64,000 nucleotides of DNA from assembly GCF_030689305.1 (NCBI RefSeq), contig NZ_JAUYVM010000015.1, forward strand, positions 62,001 through 126,000, written 5' to 3'. Origin of the DNA: Vibrio penaeicida. Its GTDB lineage: Bacteria; Pseudomonadota; Gammaproteobacteria; Enterobacterales; Vibrionaceae. The notes under the pieces were generated by a model. The model was not told the DNA's origin. It saw nothing but the letters and a program-made list of their open reading frames with translations, and made no database searches. Made by a program: the position numbers and the translations under genes. Numbering within the stretch: the stretch's first letter is position 1; each line of letters opens with the position of its first letter. Positions 36,072-45,181 of this stretch are shown one piece after another.

Positions 36072-37597
36072 ATGTCACTGTAGCACTTAGGCACGCGAGG
36101 GCAAACAGCACCGCGTGAACAAATCAAGCGAGCCCGATTATCAATCCCACGCTCTACCCAATTGATGTTAAGAATTCGCGCGACGGTCATTAGCAATTTT
36201 CGAACTTTAAGCGGAATGATTGCCGTACCCCCATTTTGAACGCATGCGTCCTTTAAGAGATTAGCGACGGCAACAGAATCATGTCCCTGCGCATCAATTG
36301 CAGGGTTGAGATCCACACCGGTACATAAAACGTGCGGATTCCCCGCCAAATCCATGACTTTCTTCGACTCACAGCAGTAAATGTGAGGGACGTCGTTTTG
36401 GTAAAGAATGGAAATTTGCGCAACGGTTTTATCATCATTCAGCTTGTCATCATTAGACACCATTCGAAATACCGACCAGTGCTGGCAAGGATCTTCCACC
36501 ATCCGCATATTTCCCCATGGAAGGGGGATGCCGTTTCCGCGGTAGACCGCTTTGAGTTTTCCTGGGTTATAGGCATCGAAATAGTGCCAGTGAGGGTAGG
36601 GAGAAACCGCTGTCATACGCCGCATTGCAATGGATTCAGATACGCCAGCTTGTTTACAAACGTCGATCTCATAGCCATTTCTATCGAGTAACTGACGGAA
36701 AGGAACCCGTGGGCAGAGTAGAGCACCAGCAAAGAAAGAGCACTCGAAGTCTCGCCAAGCATGGAGAATCTTGGTGGAATCCAATTCAACAGATCCGCCA
36801 GACTTAGATTCATCACGAACCTCATAGCTTGGGTTACTGTCGGCAACGACCATACTTTTCTCACCATCTCCATCATGCAGAACCATATGCCCGATGTTGA
36901 CCGCTAAATCGTATTTAAGGCGAATAGAATCTTTCTTCAAAGACTTATTCAAATGTAAGGTAGCTGGCGCTTCAAAGTAAGAGCGAAGAACACGATGAAC
37001 TTCTATACCATTAGAGCTCATACTGCTTTGCGTTGATTTTTCAAACCATTTGATCTTCAAACCTACGTTTTCACAGATTTCGAGCAAATCTTCCACACTC
37101 AGTGGCATTCGCTTTTTACCGATTTCTTCTGCTGCACGTTCCAGATCAGGGAAGTGGTTTTGGTGATGCTCTTGGTGAGCACGTATCAGCAAATGCGCAA
37201 ACTGCCGGCCTGTTGTTCCGGTCTGAGAGAGCATTTCAGGAATAGCGATTTGTAGAATCTCATTAGAGAAAAGAAAACTGGGCTCCAGCGCCATTCCCCG
37301 AATACCACCACGGCTTCCTTTCTCTGGCACAATCTCTTTCTGATCGTGCGCATCATCTAGAAACCACTGCACATTTTTCTGAAAAACAGACGCGATTACT
37401 TCCAGCATATCTTCACTCGGCACCCGTTTTCCTCGCTCTATCATCGACAAATACGAGACAGAAGGTGCGGATTCAGGGTCCAGTTTTACACAGCGTGACG
37501 ACAGATCTTCCAGCGTTAAATTGTTTCTTTTCCGTAGGTTACGGATTTTTGTGCCCAAAAAATGGGATTGTCTAAATAGACTTTTTGTATTTTTCAT
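36062..37597 (-). CDS. RamB/ScfR-like XRE-family regulator of the glyoxylate genes
   Basis: A 511-residue regulator. An N-terminal helix-turn-helix (about 15-72: LTLEDLSSRC...SVSYLSMIERGKRVPS) is followed by a long region with an IrrE-like segment (about 210-330). Where active ImmA/IrrE peptidases have HExxH there is only HMVLH, so protease activity is unlikely. The cysteine-containing C-terminal region is of the DUF2083 type of short-chain-fatty-acid regulators. Actinobacterial RamB controls aceA and aceB. Here the gene is divergent from glcB-aceA over three 14-bp direct repeats next to its own start, which suggests autoregulation and control of the glyoxylate shunt. Confidence 0.82.
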   Translation of the reverse strand: MKNTKSLFRQSHFLGTKIRNLRKRNNLTLEDLSSRCVKLDPESAPSVSYLSMIERGKRVPSEDMLEVIASVFQKNVQWFLDDAHDQKEIVPEKGSRGGIRGMALEPSFLFSNEILQIAIPEMLSQTGTTGRQFAHLLIRAHQEHHQNHFPDLERAAEEIGKKRMPLSVEDLLEICENVGLKIKWFEKSTQSSMSSNGIEVHRVLRSYFEAPATLHLNKSLKKDSIRLKYDLAVNIGHMVLHDGDGEKSMVVADSNPSYEVRDESKSGGSVELDSTKILHAWRDFECSFFAGALLCPRVPFRQLLDRNGYEIDVCKQAGVSESIAMRRMTAVSPYPHWHYFDAYNPGKLKAVYRGNGIPLPWGNMRMVEDPCQHWSVFRMVSNDDKLNDDKTVAQISILYQNDVPHIYCCESKKVMDLAGNPHVLCTGVDLNPAIDAQGHDSVAVANLLKDACVQNGGTAIIPLKVRKLLMTVARILNINWVERGIDNRARLICSRGAVCPRVPKCYSDIEL

Positions 37598-37599
37598 AG

Positions 37600-37641
37600 T
37601 TGTAAAATTTACATTGTGAAATTTTCTTTGTGAAATTTTAG
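37600..37641. promoter_or_regulatory. Three 14-bp direct repeats, probable operator
   Basis: TTGTAAAATTTACA, TTGTGAAATTTTCT and TTGTGAAATTTTAG follow head to tail at 37600, 37614 and 37628 with exact 14-bp period. They start 3 bp upstream of the XRE regulator's start codon and lie about 105 bp upstream of glcB. Confidence 0.7.
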
Positions 37642-37743
37642 TAAATATTTAGTTAAAGTGAATGTGTAGCGAACAATAAGCGAGCAGAAATGATTCAAAA
37701 GGAGAAGCTGCTCACTTAATCAACACTTTCCCTAAGGGAATAA

Positions 37744-39954
37744 ATGAATATACAGACCAAGAATTTCACGAGGAATGAAGCGATGAGTCTACCGAAAACA
37801 AAGGAATGTCATTTTCATCAAGGCTTCTATGAGTTCATCAATCAAGAAGTACTGCCATTAACCGATTTGGAACCCAACGAGTTTTGGGAAAACGTGGCAC
37901 GTTTAGTCAGCGATCTCACGCCTCGTAATCAAGCTTTACTGGCGAAGAGACATCAATTACAAACTCAGATTGACCAATTTCACCGTGAAAATCGCTCCTT
38001 CTCTCAAAACCAATATCAATCGTTTTTAGAAGAAATTGGCTACTTAGAAGAAGAGGGACCGGACTTTCAAATCGAAACGCGAAACGTAGATGAAGAAATC
38101 GCTTCAATTGCAGGACCACAACTTGTTGTTCCGATTCGCAACGCTCGATTTGCTTTGAATGCTGCTAACGCGAGATGGGGAAGTTTGTACGATGCGCTTT
38201 ACGGCACCGACGTGATTAGCCAAAACGGCGCGGGTATGAACGTAGGTAAAAAATACAATCAAGCACGTGGCAAAAAAGTGATTGCGTTTGCAAAAGACTT
38301 TTTGGACGAAGTTTTCCCGCTTAACGAAGGTTCGCACCACGACGTTGAAAGTTACACCGTTTACTTCAAAAACCTGCTGGCTTTTTTCCCTGATGGTACT
38401 CAAGCGGGCTTGAAACACCCTGGGCAATTTGTGGCAGCAAGCGATCTCGATAGAGAGCCGACATCGATCATTTTAAGAAACAACGGTCTTCATATTGAAA
38501 TGATCATCAACAGCTGCGGGACCATTGGTAGTCAAGACTTAGCAGGCATTGATGACATTCAAATTGAATCGGCAATGTCGACCATTATGGACTTTGAAGA
38601 TTCCATAGCCGCAGTCGACGGCGACGACAAAGTAGAGGCTTACACCAACTGGTTAGGATTAGTAACGGGGTCACTAAAGTCTGAGTTTACCAAAAATGGC
38701 AAAACCCTAACGCGTAAGTTAAATGACGACAAAGTGTACACCGGACGAAATGGCGACGACTACACCCTACATGGTCGTTCGCTTCTCATGATTCGAAACG
38801 TTGGTCACCTTATGGGGATCGACTTAATGACAGACCAAGAAGGAAACGAGGTGCCAGAAGGCATCATGGATGCCATCGTTACGTCTCTCATTGGCAGTAT
38901 TGCCATCAAGAATTCAAGCGCATGTCGCGTCTCGAACAGTAGAACAGGAAGTATCTACATAGTGAAGCCCAAGATGCACGGACCTGAAGAGGTTACGTTT
39001 TCCTGTGAACTGTTTAGCCGTGTTGAGTCCATGTTAGGTCTCGCTCCCAATACTTTAAAAATCGGGATTATGGACGAAGAACGCCGCACTTCATTAAACC
39101 TTAAAGAGTGTATTCGCCAAGCGAAAAACAGAGTGGTGTTCATCAACACGGGATTTTTGGACCGAACTGGTGACGAAATTCATACCAGTATGGAAGCCGG
39201 TCCCTTTCTTCCAAAAGGTGAGATCAAAAATCAGCCATGGATTGCTGCTTATGAGCAAAACAATGTCGCGGTTGGTCTTGCCTGCGGTTTCTCTGGAAAA
39301 GCCCAAATTGGTAAAGGAATGTGGGCGATGCCAGATGAAATGGCAGAGATGATGAAACAAAAAGTGGCCCACCCATTATCTGGGGCAACCACAGCTTGGG
39401 TGCCATCACCAACAGCAGCCACTTTGCATGCTTTGCATTATCACCGAGTGAATGTTTTTGAATGCCAAAAGGCATTAGAAATAGACGCAGATTCACTCAA
39501 AAATAACATGTTGAAAATAGCCTTAATGCCACAAGAAACCAATTTAACAGCACAGGATATTGAGCAAGAGCTGGAGAATAACATTCAAGGGATTCTGGGC
39601 TATGTGGTTCGTTGGGTCGAAATGGGAGTGGGGTGTTCGAAAGTGCCAGACATCAACAATGTAGGCTTGATGGAAGACAGAGCGACATTACGTATTTCCA
39701 GCCAACACATTGCGAACTGGCTAGCACATAAAGTGTGCAAAAAGGAACAAGTTGAGAGCATTTTAGCGAGAATGGCTAAAGTGGTCGACGACCAAAACGA
39801 AGGCGAAAGTGGCTACACACCTATGACGCCAGACATTGAATCGAGCACTGCGTATCAAGCTGCCAGAGCATTGATATTTAAAGGCGCAGCGCAGCCAAGC
39901 GGCTACACAGAACCGGTACTTCATGAATACCGAAAGCAAGCAAAGTATCGATAA
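37744..39954 (+). CDS. glcB: Malate synthase G
   Basis: A monomeric malate synthase of 736 residues (G type is about 720-730; A type is about 530). It condenses glyoxylate with acetyl-CoA. Visible signatures are NAANARWGSLYDALYGTD, the acidic TIMDFEDSIAAVDGDDK region with active-site residues, RSLLMIRNVGHLM and NTGFLDRTGDEIHTSMEAGP. The ATG has GGGA a few bases upstream; a second in-frame Met follows at residue 14. It is first in an operon with aceA, so the glyoxylate shunt uses a G-type enzyme here. Confidence 0.95.
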   Translation: MNIQTKNFTRNEAMSLPKTKECHFHQGFYEFINQEVLPLTDLEPNEFWENVARLVSDLTPRNQALLAKRHQLQTQIDQFHRENRSFSQNQYQSFLEEIGYLEEEGPDFQIETRNVDEEIASIAGPQLVVPIRNARFALNAANARWGSLYDALYGTDVISQNGAGMNVGKKYNQARGKKVIAFAKDFLDEVFPLNEGSHHDVESYTVYFKNLLAFFPDGTQAGLKHPGQFVAASDLDREPTSIILRNNGLHIEMIINSCGTIGSQDLAGIDDIQIESAMSTIMDFEDSIAAVDGDDKVEAYTNWLGLVTGSLKSEFTKNGKTLTRKLNDDKVYTGRNGDDYTLHGRSLLMIRNVGHLMGIDLMTDQEGNEVPEGIMDAIVTSLIGSIAIKNSSACRVSNSRTGSIYIVKPKMHGPEEVTFSCELFSRVESMLGLAPNTLKIGIMDEERRTSLNLKECIRQAKNRVVFINTGFLDRTGDEIHTSMEAGPFLPKGEIKNQPWIAAYEQNNVAVGLACGFSGKAQIGKGMWAMPDEMAEMMKQKVAHPLSGATTAWVPSPTAATLHALHYHRVNVFECQKALEIDADSLKNNMLKIALMPQETNLTAQDIEQELENNIQGILGYVVRWVEMGVGCSKVPDINNVGLMEDRATLRISSQHIANWLAHKVCKKEQVESILARMAKVVDDQNEGESGYTPMTPDIESSTAYQAARALIFKGAAQPSGYTEPVLHEYRKQAKYR

Positions 39955-40033
39955 ATTAGCAGTTGTATATTCAAGAAAATGATTAGAAACATCCAATAAC
40001 GTGAACACAATAAAATATTAAAAGAGAGATACC

Positions 40034-41632
40034 ATGGAAAATTACAGAACGGAAACCCAAAAGGCAGACGAACTTATCCAGCAACAAGGACAAACTTGGG
40101 CGGCAATTAACCCTGAATATGTGGCACGTATGCGTCTTCAAAACCGATTTCAATCTGGTTTAGACATTGCTCGCTATACAGCAAAAATCATGCGTGAAGA
40201 TATGGAAGCGTATGATAACAACAGCGAGAATTACACGCAGTCTCTCGGTTGTTGGCATGGGTTTGTCGGCCAGCAGAAAATGATTTCCATTAAAAAGCAT
40301 TTTGAAACCACTCGTGGCCGTTACCTGTACCTTTCTGGCTGGATGGTCGCAGCGCTTCGTTCTGAGTTCGGTCCTCTGCCAGATCAGTCAATGCATGAAA
40401 AAACCACGGTTCCGATGCTAATTGAAGAGCTATACACCTTTTTAAAACAAGCGGATGCTCGCGAGCTTAACCACCTGTACAAAGAATTAGATGGTGCGCG
40501 TAACTCCGGTGATACAGTGAAAGCACAAGCGGTTCAAAATCAAATCGATAATTTTGAAACCCACATCGTGCCGATCGTCGCTGACATCGATGCCGGTTTT
40601 GGTAATGAAGAAGCAACGTACTTACTGGCGAAAAAAATGATTGAAGCTGGGGCGTGCTGTATCCAAATTGAAAACCAAGTATCGGATGCGAAGCAATGTG
40701 GTCACCAAGATGGCAAAGTAACGGTTCCACACGAAGACTTCTTAGCGAAAATTAATGCCGTTCGCTACGCATTCTTGGAGTTGGGTGTCGACGACGGTGT
40801 GATTGTGGCGCGTACGGATTCATTAGGTGCTGGCCTTACTCAGAAAATCCCAGTATCGCAAACCGCGGGCGATTTGGCGGACCAATACAATGAGTTCATT
40901 GATGGGGAAGAAATCAGCTCACTCAGCGATTTAGACAGTGGCGACATGGTATTGAAGCAGGGCGAGAAGTACATTAAGCCGACTCGTTTGCCAAATGGTT
41001 TGGTACGTTTCAAACCGAATACGGGTGAAGATCGTGTGGTGTTAGACTGCATAACTTCTTTGCAAAATGGTGCTGACCTTCTTTGGATTGAAACCGAGAA
41101 ACCACACGTTCAGCAAATCGCGAGTATGGTAAACCGCATCCGTGAAGTGATTCCAAATGCGAAGTTGGTATACAACAACAGCCCTTCATTCAACTGGACA
41201 TTAAGCTTCCGTCAGCAAACATTTGATGCATGGGCAGCAGAAGGTAAAGACGTGTCAAGCTACGAACGTGATAAATTGATGAGCAGTGTGTACGACGATT
41301 CAGAACTCGCAGTATCTGCGGATGAAAAAATCCAAAGCTTCCAACGAGACGCTGCAAGAGAGGCGGGTATTTTCCACCACTTGATTACTTTACCGACTTA
41401 CCACACAGCGGCATTGTCTACCGACAACCTCGCGAAGGAATACTTTGGCGAGAAAGGTATGTTAGCGTACGTGAAAGAAGTACAGCGCAAAGAAATCCGT
41501 CAAGGCTTGGCATCGGTTAAACACCAAGATATGTCGGGTTCTAACATTGGGGATGATCACAAAGAGTACTTCTCTGGAGAGCAAGCGCTGAAAGCCTCTG
41601 GTGAAAACAACACCATGAATCAATTCGCTTAA
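40034..41632 (+). CDS. aceA: Isocitrate lyase, long form
   Basis: A 532-residue isocitrate lyase, splitting isocitrate into glyoxylate and succinate. It belongs to the longer subfamily (about 530 residues) rather than the 434-residue E. coli type. It has PIVADIDAGFGNEEATYLL, the catalytic cysteine in DAKQCGHQDGKV (KKCGH in other subfamilies, here K-Q-C-G-H), VARTDSLGA and YNNSPSFNW. It lies 79 bp after glcB and is followed by a strong terminator. The regulator at 36062-37597 is the likely controller. Confidence 0.95.
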   Translation: MENYRTETQKADELIQQQGQTWAAINPEYVARMRLQNRFQSGLDIARYTAKIMREDMEAYDNNSENYTQSLGCWHGFVGQQKMISIKKHFETTRGRYLYLSGWMVAALRSEFGPLPDQSMHEKTTVPMLIEELYTFLKQADARELNHLYKELDGARNSGDTVKAQAVQNQIDNFETHIVPIVADIDAGFGNEEATYLLAKKMIEAGACCIQIENQVSDAKQCGHQDGKVTVPHEDFLAKINAVRYAFLELGVDDGVIVARTDSLGAGLTQKIPVSQTAGDLADQYNEFIDGEEISSLSDLDSGDMVLKQGEKYIKPTRLPNGLVRFKPNTGEDRVVLDCITSLQNGADLLWIETEKPHVQQIASMVNRIREVIPNAKLVYNNSPSFNWTLSFRQQTFDAWAAEGKDVSSYERDKLMSSVYDDSELAVSADEKIQSFQRDAAREAGIFHHLITLPTYHTAALSTDNLAKEYFGEKGMLAYVKEVQRKEIRQGLASVKHQDMSGSNIGDDHKEYFSGEQALKASGENNTMNQFA

Positions 41633-41651
41633 AAAAGCGGATTAATTAGGG

Positions 41652-41684
41652 AACGCTAACCTTTTAAAAGGTTGGCGTTTTTTT
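41652..41684 (+). terminator. Terminator of glcB-aceA
   Basis: A 14-bp stem AACGCTAACCTTTT/AAAAGGTTGGCGTT with one G-T pair, then a T7 run, 20 bp past aceA. Confidence 0.9.
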
Positions 41685-41851
41685 GTTTTTATTGTGCAGA
41701 TATTTTGGTCTTTTAGGGGGTATTAATACTGTCTTTATGTACGATTCGATTGAATATCACTCTTCGGCATTTTTGGTTTGGAATAGTGCGCGTTTGGTAA
41801 AGTTGGTCTCCAACGCCATTTAGTGAAGCGTTAAACAGCGATAGGGGTTTT

Positions 41852-42340
41852 ATGGAAATTTACGACGAACAATGGGCCGAAAATTACAATCGATTAGCAA
41901 CAATTTCAATCGCTGGACGCGAAGGGCTTTATCGCTTGTGTACCGCGTATTTTAGAAATCTGACTAACGGCGCAAAAATACTTGTTATTGGTTGTGGTAC
42001 CGGTGAAGAGTTGATTACATTAGCGAAAGCTTTGCCTTTGGCTTCGTTTGTGGCAATTGACCCCGCCGAGCCAATGCTCGAACTTTGTAGGAAGCGGCTA
42101 GTAGACGAAGGGGTGTCTGGACGCATTAAACTATACAATTCAACGCTTGACGAATTTTCGTCGCCACTCAAGTTTGATGCCGCTACAGCTATCTTAGTGT
42201 CTCAACATCTTAGCCTAGATTTTAAAGCACAGAGTTTTTTTCAGGACATTGCAGCTTTCCTTAAGCCTGGAGGCTTGCTCTATAGTGCAGATCTCCATAT
42301 TGGAACAAGGCAGGATCGAGATTCATTAATTCCCTTTTAG
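41852..42340 (+). CDS. Class I SAM-dependent methyltransferase, probably C-terminally truncated
   Basis: A 162-residue protein with a clear Rossmann methyltransferase core: motif I ILVIGCGTGEEL, motif II FVAIDPAEPML, and FLKPGGLLYSADLHI (motif VI region). Members of this small-molecule methyltransferase group normally run to about 220-230 residues, with further strands after this point. Here the frame stops soon after the DLHI motif. It is either a short version or a gene that has lost its end. Substrate unknown. It stands alone, 68 bp before a membrane protein gene. Confidence 0.7.
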   Translation: MEIYDEQWAENYNRLATISIAGREGLYRLCTAYFRNLTNGAKILVIGCGTGEELITLAKALPLASFVAIDPAEPMLELCRKRLVDEGVSGRIKLYNSTLDEFSSPLKFDAATAILVSQHLSLDFKAQSFFQDIAAFLKPGGLLYSADLHIGTRQDRDSLIPF

Positions 42341-42408
42341 CGTGTAATTAATCGACTATCAGCTACTATTTTATCCTAATCACACTGATCCCGATAAAGG
42401 ATAAAATA

Positions 42409-43059
42409 ATGAGTCACTTACAAAAGATAGGTGGAATAGCGGCATTATCTGAGGCTGTTATTTATGTATCAGCCTTCGTATTTTTTGGCGTTTATTGGGA
42501 TTTTCCTGTTGATGCCGACTCGATTCGAAAATTGGCTTTTCTTTCTGAAAATCAAACCATTTTTTCCGTTGTAAACCTCGTTATGTATGTGCTGTTTGGT
42601 ATTCTTTTGGCTGTGCTCGTACTGGCAGTTCATGAACGTTTGAAAATCAGCGCTCCAAATCTATCGAAAGTGGCTTCAATTTATGGGGTGATATGGGTGG
42701 GCTTGGTCATTGCCAGCGGAATGATTTCAAATATAGGTTTAGCTGCTGCTCTTGAATTATCGACGACGAACTCAGAACAAGCCATTTTAGTTTGGTCTAT
42801 TATCTCCACCATAGTTGAAGGTATCGGTGGTGGGAACGAGGTTGTTGGAGGCTTATGGGTTTTATTGTTAAGCATCGCTGCTTATAGGTGCAATGAATTT
42901 TCTAAAGCTTTTAACTGCTTGGGCTTTTTCGTTGGCGTTGTTGGTATTCTGACGATTTATCCCGCTGAAGTACTCACAGCCATTTTCGGCATAACTCAAA
43001 TAGTATGGTTTGCTTGGTTGGGGGTAGCGATGCTTTTTGGTAGTAAACCGAACAAATAA
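42409..43059 (+). CDS. DUF4386-like membrane protein
   Basis: A 216-residue protein with about six hydrophobic helices and short loops (AALSEAVIYVSAFVFFGVYW near the N-terminus), resembling DUF4386 family proteins of unknown function. It has AAAGGA before the ATG. It may be co-transcribed with the upstream methyltransferase. Confidence 0.65.
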   Translation: MSHLQKIGGIAALSEAVIYVSAFVFFGVYWDFPVDADSIRKLAFLSENQTIFSVVNLVMYVLFGILLAVLVLAVHERLKISAPNLSKVASIYGVIWVGLVIASGMISNIGLAAALELSTTNSEQAILVWSIISTIVEGIGGGNEVVGGLWVLLLSIAAYRCNEFSKAFNCLGFFVGVVGILTIYPAEVLTAIFGITQIVWFAWLGVAMLFGSKPNK

Positions 43060-43245
43060 TAATTGAACACTGCTAAGTTACGAGTGGCTATGATCTTTGT
43101 TGCAAGTTCAATGTTCGGCGTGGGTATAACTCCTCTGTAATCCCCCATCGTCCATAAAGTACAATTTTGATTGAATTTAACGAGTTATGCTGTTTCTTAT
43201 CCAAAATTGTGGGTATTTAGAATTAAGCAATTAAAGCTCGTAGAA

Positions 43246-43276
43246 ACAAAAAGCCCGAGTATTGAAACTCGGGCTT
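43246..43276 (-). terminator. Terminator after the MazG/HisE-like gene
   Basis: A 10-bp perfect stem AAGCCCGAGT (43251-43260)/ACTCGGGCTT (43267-43276), with T5 on the minus strand, 20 bp after the gene. The rest of 43060-43245 has no gene. Confidence 0.9.
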
Positions 43277-43295
43277 GTCACTAGTAAACGTCCGC

Positions 43296-43871
43296 TTAAG
43301 CCGTTAGCTTTGCCAGATCAGCAGGGCGGTAGTAAACCGACTTAAGAACCTTTCCTTGGCGAATAGTTTTGCCTTCAAGTGTTACATCTTCTGCACACTT
43401 AGCAATGATGTATTCGCCTTTAGTTACGGCTACAAGCTTCACGCCTTGTTTTGCGTAATGCGCTTCGGTTTCGTTGTATTCATTTTCGTTTCGGCACACT
43501 TTGCTCATATTGCTGGAATGCACTTCATCCCAACATGGCACAAAATCAATCTCGCGGTTTGCAGCGACGTGAAGAAGCAGGTCAATCAGGTAACTGATTG
43601 CAATGTTGTCTTCCATTTTACTGTGCCCAAGGTGCACTAAACGGCCCATAAGGACGTATACCGTATCTACAATAGCATCGGCTTGTTCAGTCTTGCAGTC
43701 GGCTTCTGCGAGCTCTGTGAGCTCTTCAATGGCTAAAGAAGAATGAAGCTGGTCGGCTTTTTCATCCAGTGAATCAGGCTGAGCGACAGGTAAGTCAAAA
43801 GTAGAGCGGAATTCAGTAATGTCTTGATATAGGTGATCGTATAGGTCTTGAGTCAGCTTTGTCAGTTGCAT
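43296..43871 (-). CDS. MazG/HisE-like nucleotide pyrophosphohydrolase
   Basis: From the ATG at 43871 the product has 191 residues. A longer in-frame start at 43928 adds 19 residues of low-complexity sequence and has a poorer ribosome-binding site. The all-alpha NTP-pyrophosphatase motif is visible: AIEELTELAEADCKTEQADAIVD, in which the EExxE and ExxD acidic residues would bind magnesium, followed by VYVLMGRLVHLG. Annotated in Vibrio as phosphoribosyl-ATP pyrophosphohydrolase-like, but true hisE is usually fused to hisI elsewhere. A house-cleaning role on unusual nucleotides is plausible. Confidence 0.8.
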   Translation of the reverse strand: MQLTKLTQDLYDHLYQDITEFRSTFDLPVAQPDSLDEKADQLHSSLAIEELTELAEADCKTEQADAIVDTVYVLMGRLVHLGHSKMEDNIAISYLIDLLLHVAANREIDFVPCWDEVHSSNMSKVCRNENEYNETEAHYAKQGVKLVAVTKGEYIIAKCAEDVTLEGKTIRQGKVLKSVYYRPADLAKLTA

Positions 43872-44041
43872 TTTATGCTTCTCGTTTGAATTTTTCGAAA
43901 TGTTACCAGAAAAACTAATTTTCTTCATTTGCTTTAATTAGTGAGCTTTATAGCTAAACTTAGTCTGCTAGGTCAGTGAAAATAGTTCCTTAAAAATAAA
44001 AATGTTACTGCAGGCTATGAGAGGGAATCTAAGGCAGAAGT

Positions 44042-45097
44042 ATGAATGACCAGAGCTCAAGTGAAAAGGTTATACGTCGTCTATACCAAATTACGAATAG
44101 TTTTTCGAAAGGGATAGATGTCCAAATCCAAGAGTTACTCCAATTAGGTTGTGAGCGCTTTCAATTGGATATCGGTATTTTGTCCAGAATTCGGGGCGAA
44201 AATTACACCATCGTCAATGTGTATTGTCCAAGTAGTATCGAGCTCAATCCTGGTGATACTTTCCCGTTTCTCAATACATACTGTGAAGTCACTTGTTTTT
44301 CCAATAAGCCAGTAGCGATAGAGCACGTTGGTGAGCATGATGAGTTTTCTGTTCATCCTGCATATGAAGCATTCGCTCTAGAGTCCTATATAGGTATACC
44401 GGTGTACGTGGGGAATAAACTGTTCGGCACACTTAACTTTTCAAGCCCCAAGCCCCATGAAAGAGAATTTAACCAAGTTGATATTGATGCACTCCAGTTA
44501 ATGGCTTCTTGGATTTCAGTAGAGCTTGTCCGCAACAAGCAAGAGCAAGAATTGAAAAAGCTGAATGGGGAGCTAGAAAGACTGGCATTATTTGACCCAT
44601 TAACGGAATTACCTAATCGTCATTCTATGTTAAGTGTGATTCCTCGCTCTATTGGTCGCCTTGCCTACGACCGAGCAGAAGGCGCGGTTGCGCTGATCGA
44701 TATTGATCACTTCAAAAAAGTGAATGATAACCACGGTCACCTGTTCGGCGATAAGATTCTTGCCCAAACAGCGTCGGGTATCGCAGATGCAATAAGAGAT
44801 GTGGATTTAATCGCCAGGTTTGGGGGAGAGGAGTTTGTGATTTGGTTACCAAGAACCAACCGATCTGATATATCAAAGATTTGCGATCGAATTATGTCTG
44901 GTGTTTCTCGAACCTTGGTGGATGACAAACCAGTTACGGTGTCGATTGGTGTCTGTCACTTTAAATTCAACACACCGTATATTGAAGACCCTAAATCTCT
45001 ATTGGATGACTTTATTTTTTCCGCAGATACGGCACTGTATGAAGCCAAAGAAAATGGAAGAAATAGGGTTGTATTCAGCTCATTCGAGGTTGATTAA
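44042..45097 (+). CDS. Diguanylate cyclase with N-terminal GAF domain
   Basis: A 351-residue cytosolic protein. A GAF domain (about 22-165) is joined by a short coiled coil (165-182) to a GGDEF domain (183-349). The active site is GGEEF at 261-265 and the inhibitory I-site RxxD is at 252-255 (RDVD), so it should be an active, product-inhibited diguanylate cyclase. There are no membrane helices; the GAF ligand is unknown. A possible client is the PilZ polysaccharide synthase 8 kb upstream. Confidence 0.93.
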   Translation: MNDQSSSEKVIRRLYQITNSFSKGIDVQIQELLQLGCERFQLDIGILSRIRGENYTIVNVYCPSSIELNPGDTFPFLNTYCEVTCFSNKPVAIEHVGEHDEFSVHPAYEAFALESYIGIPVYVGNKLFGTLNFSSPKPHEREFNQVDIDALQLMASWISVELVRNKQEQELKKLNGELERLALFDPLTELPNRHSMLSVIPRSIGRLAYDRAEGAVALIDIDHFKKVNDNHGHLFGDKILAQTASGIADAIRDVDLIARFGGEEFVIWLPRTNRSDISKICDRIMSGVSRTLVDDKPVTVSIGVCHFKFNTPYIEDPKSLLDDFIFSADTALYEAKENGRNRVVFSSFEVD

Positions 45098-45181
45098 ATA
45101 TCATCAACGTAGATGAAGCTCTACGTGATGATATGGTCTTAAATAAAGATTTGATTCTAAGTAAAGATAAAGTCTAGCGAA

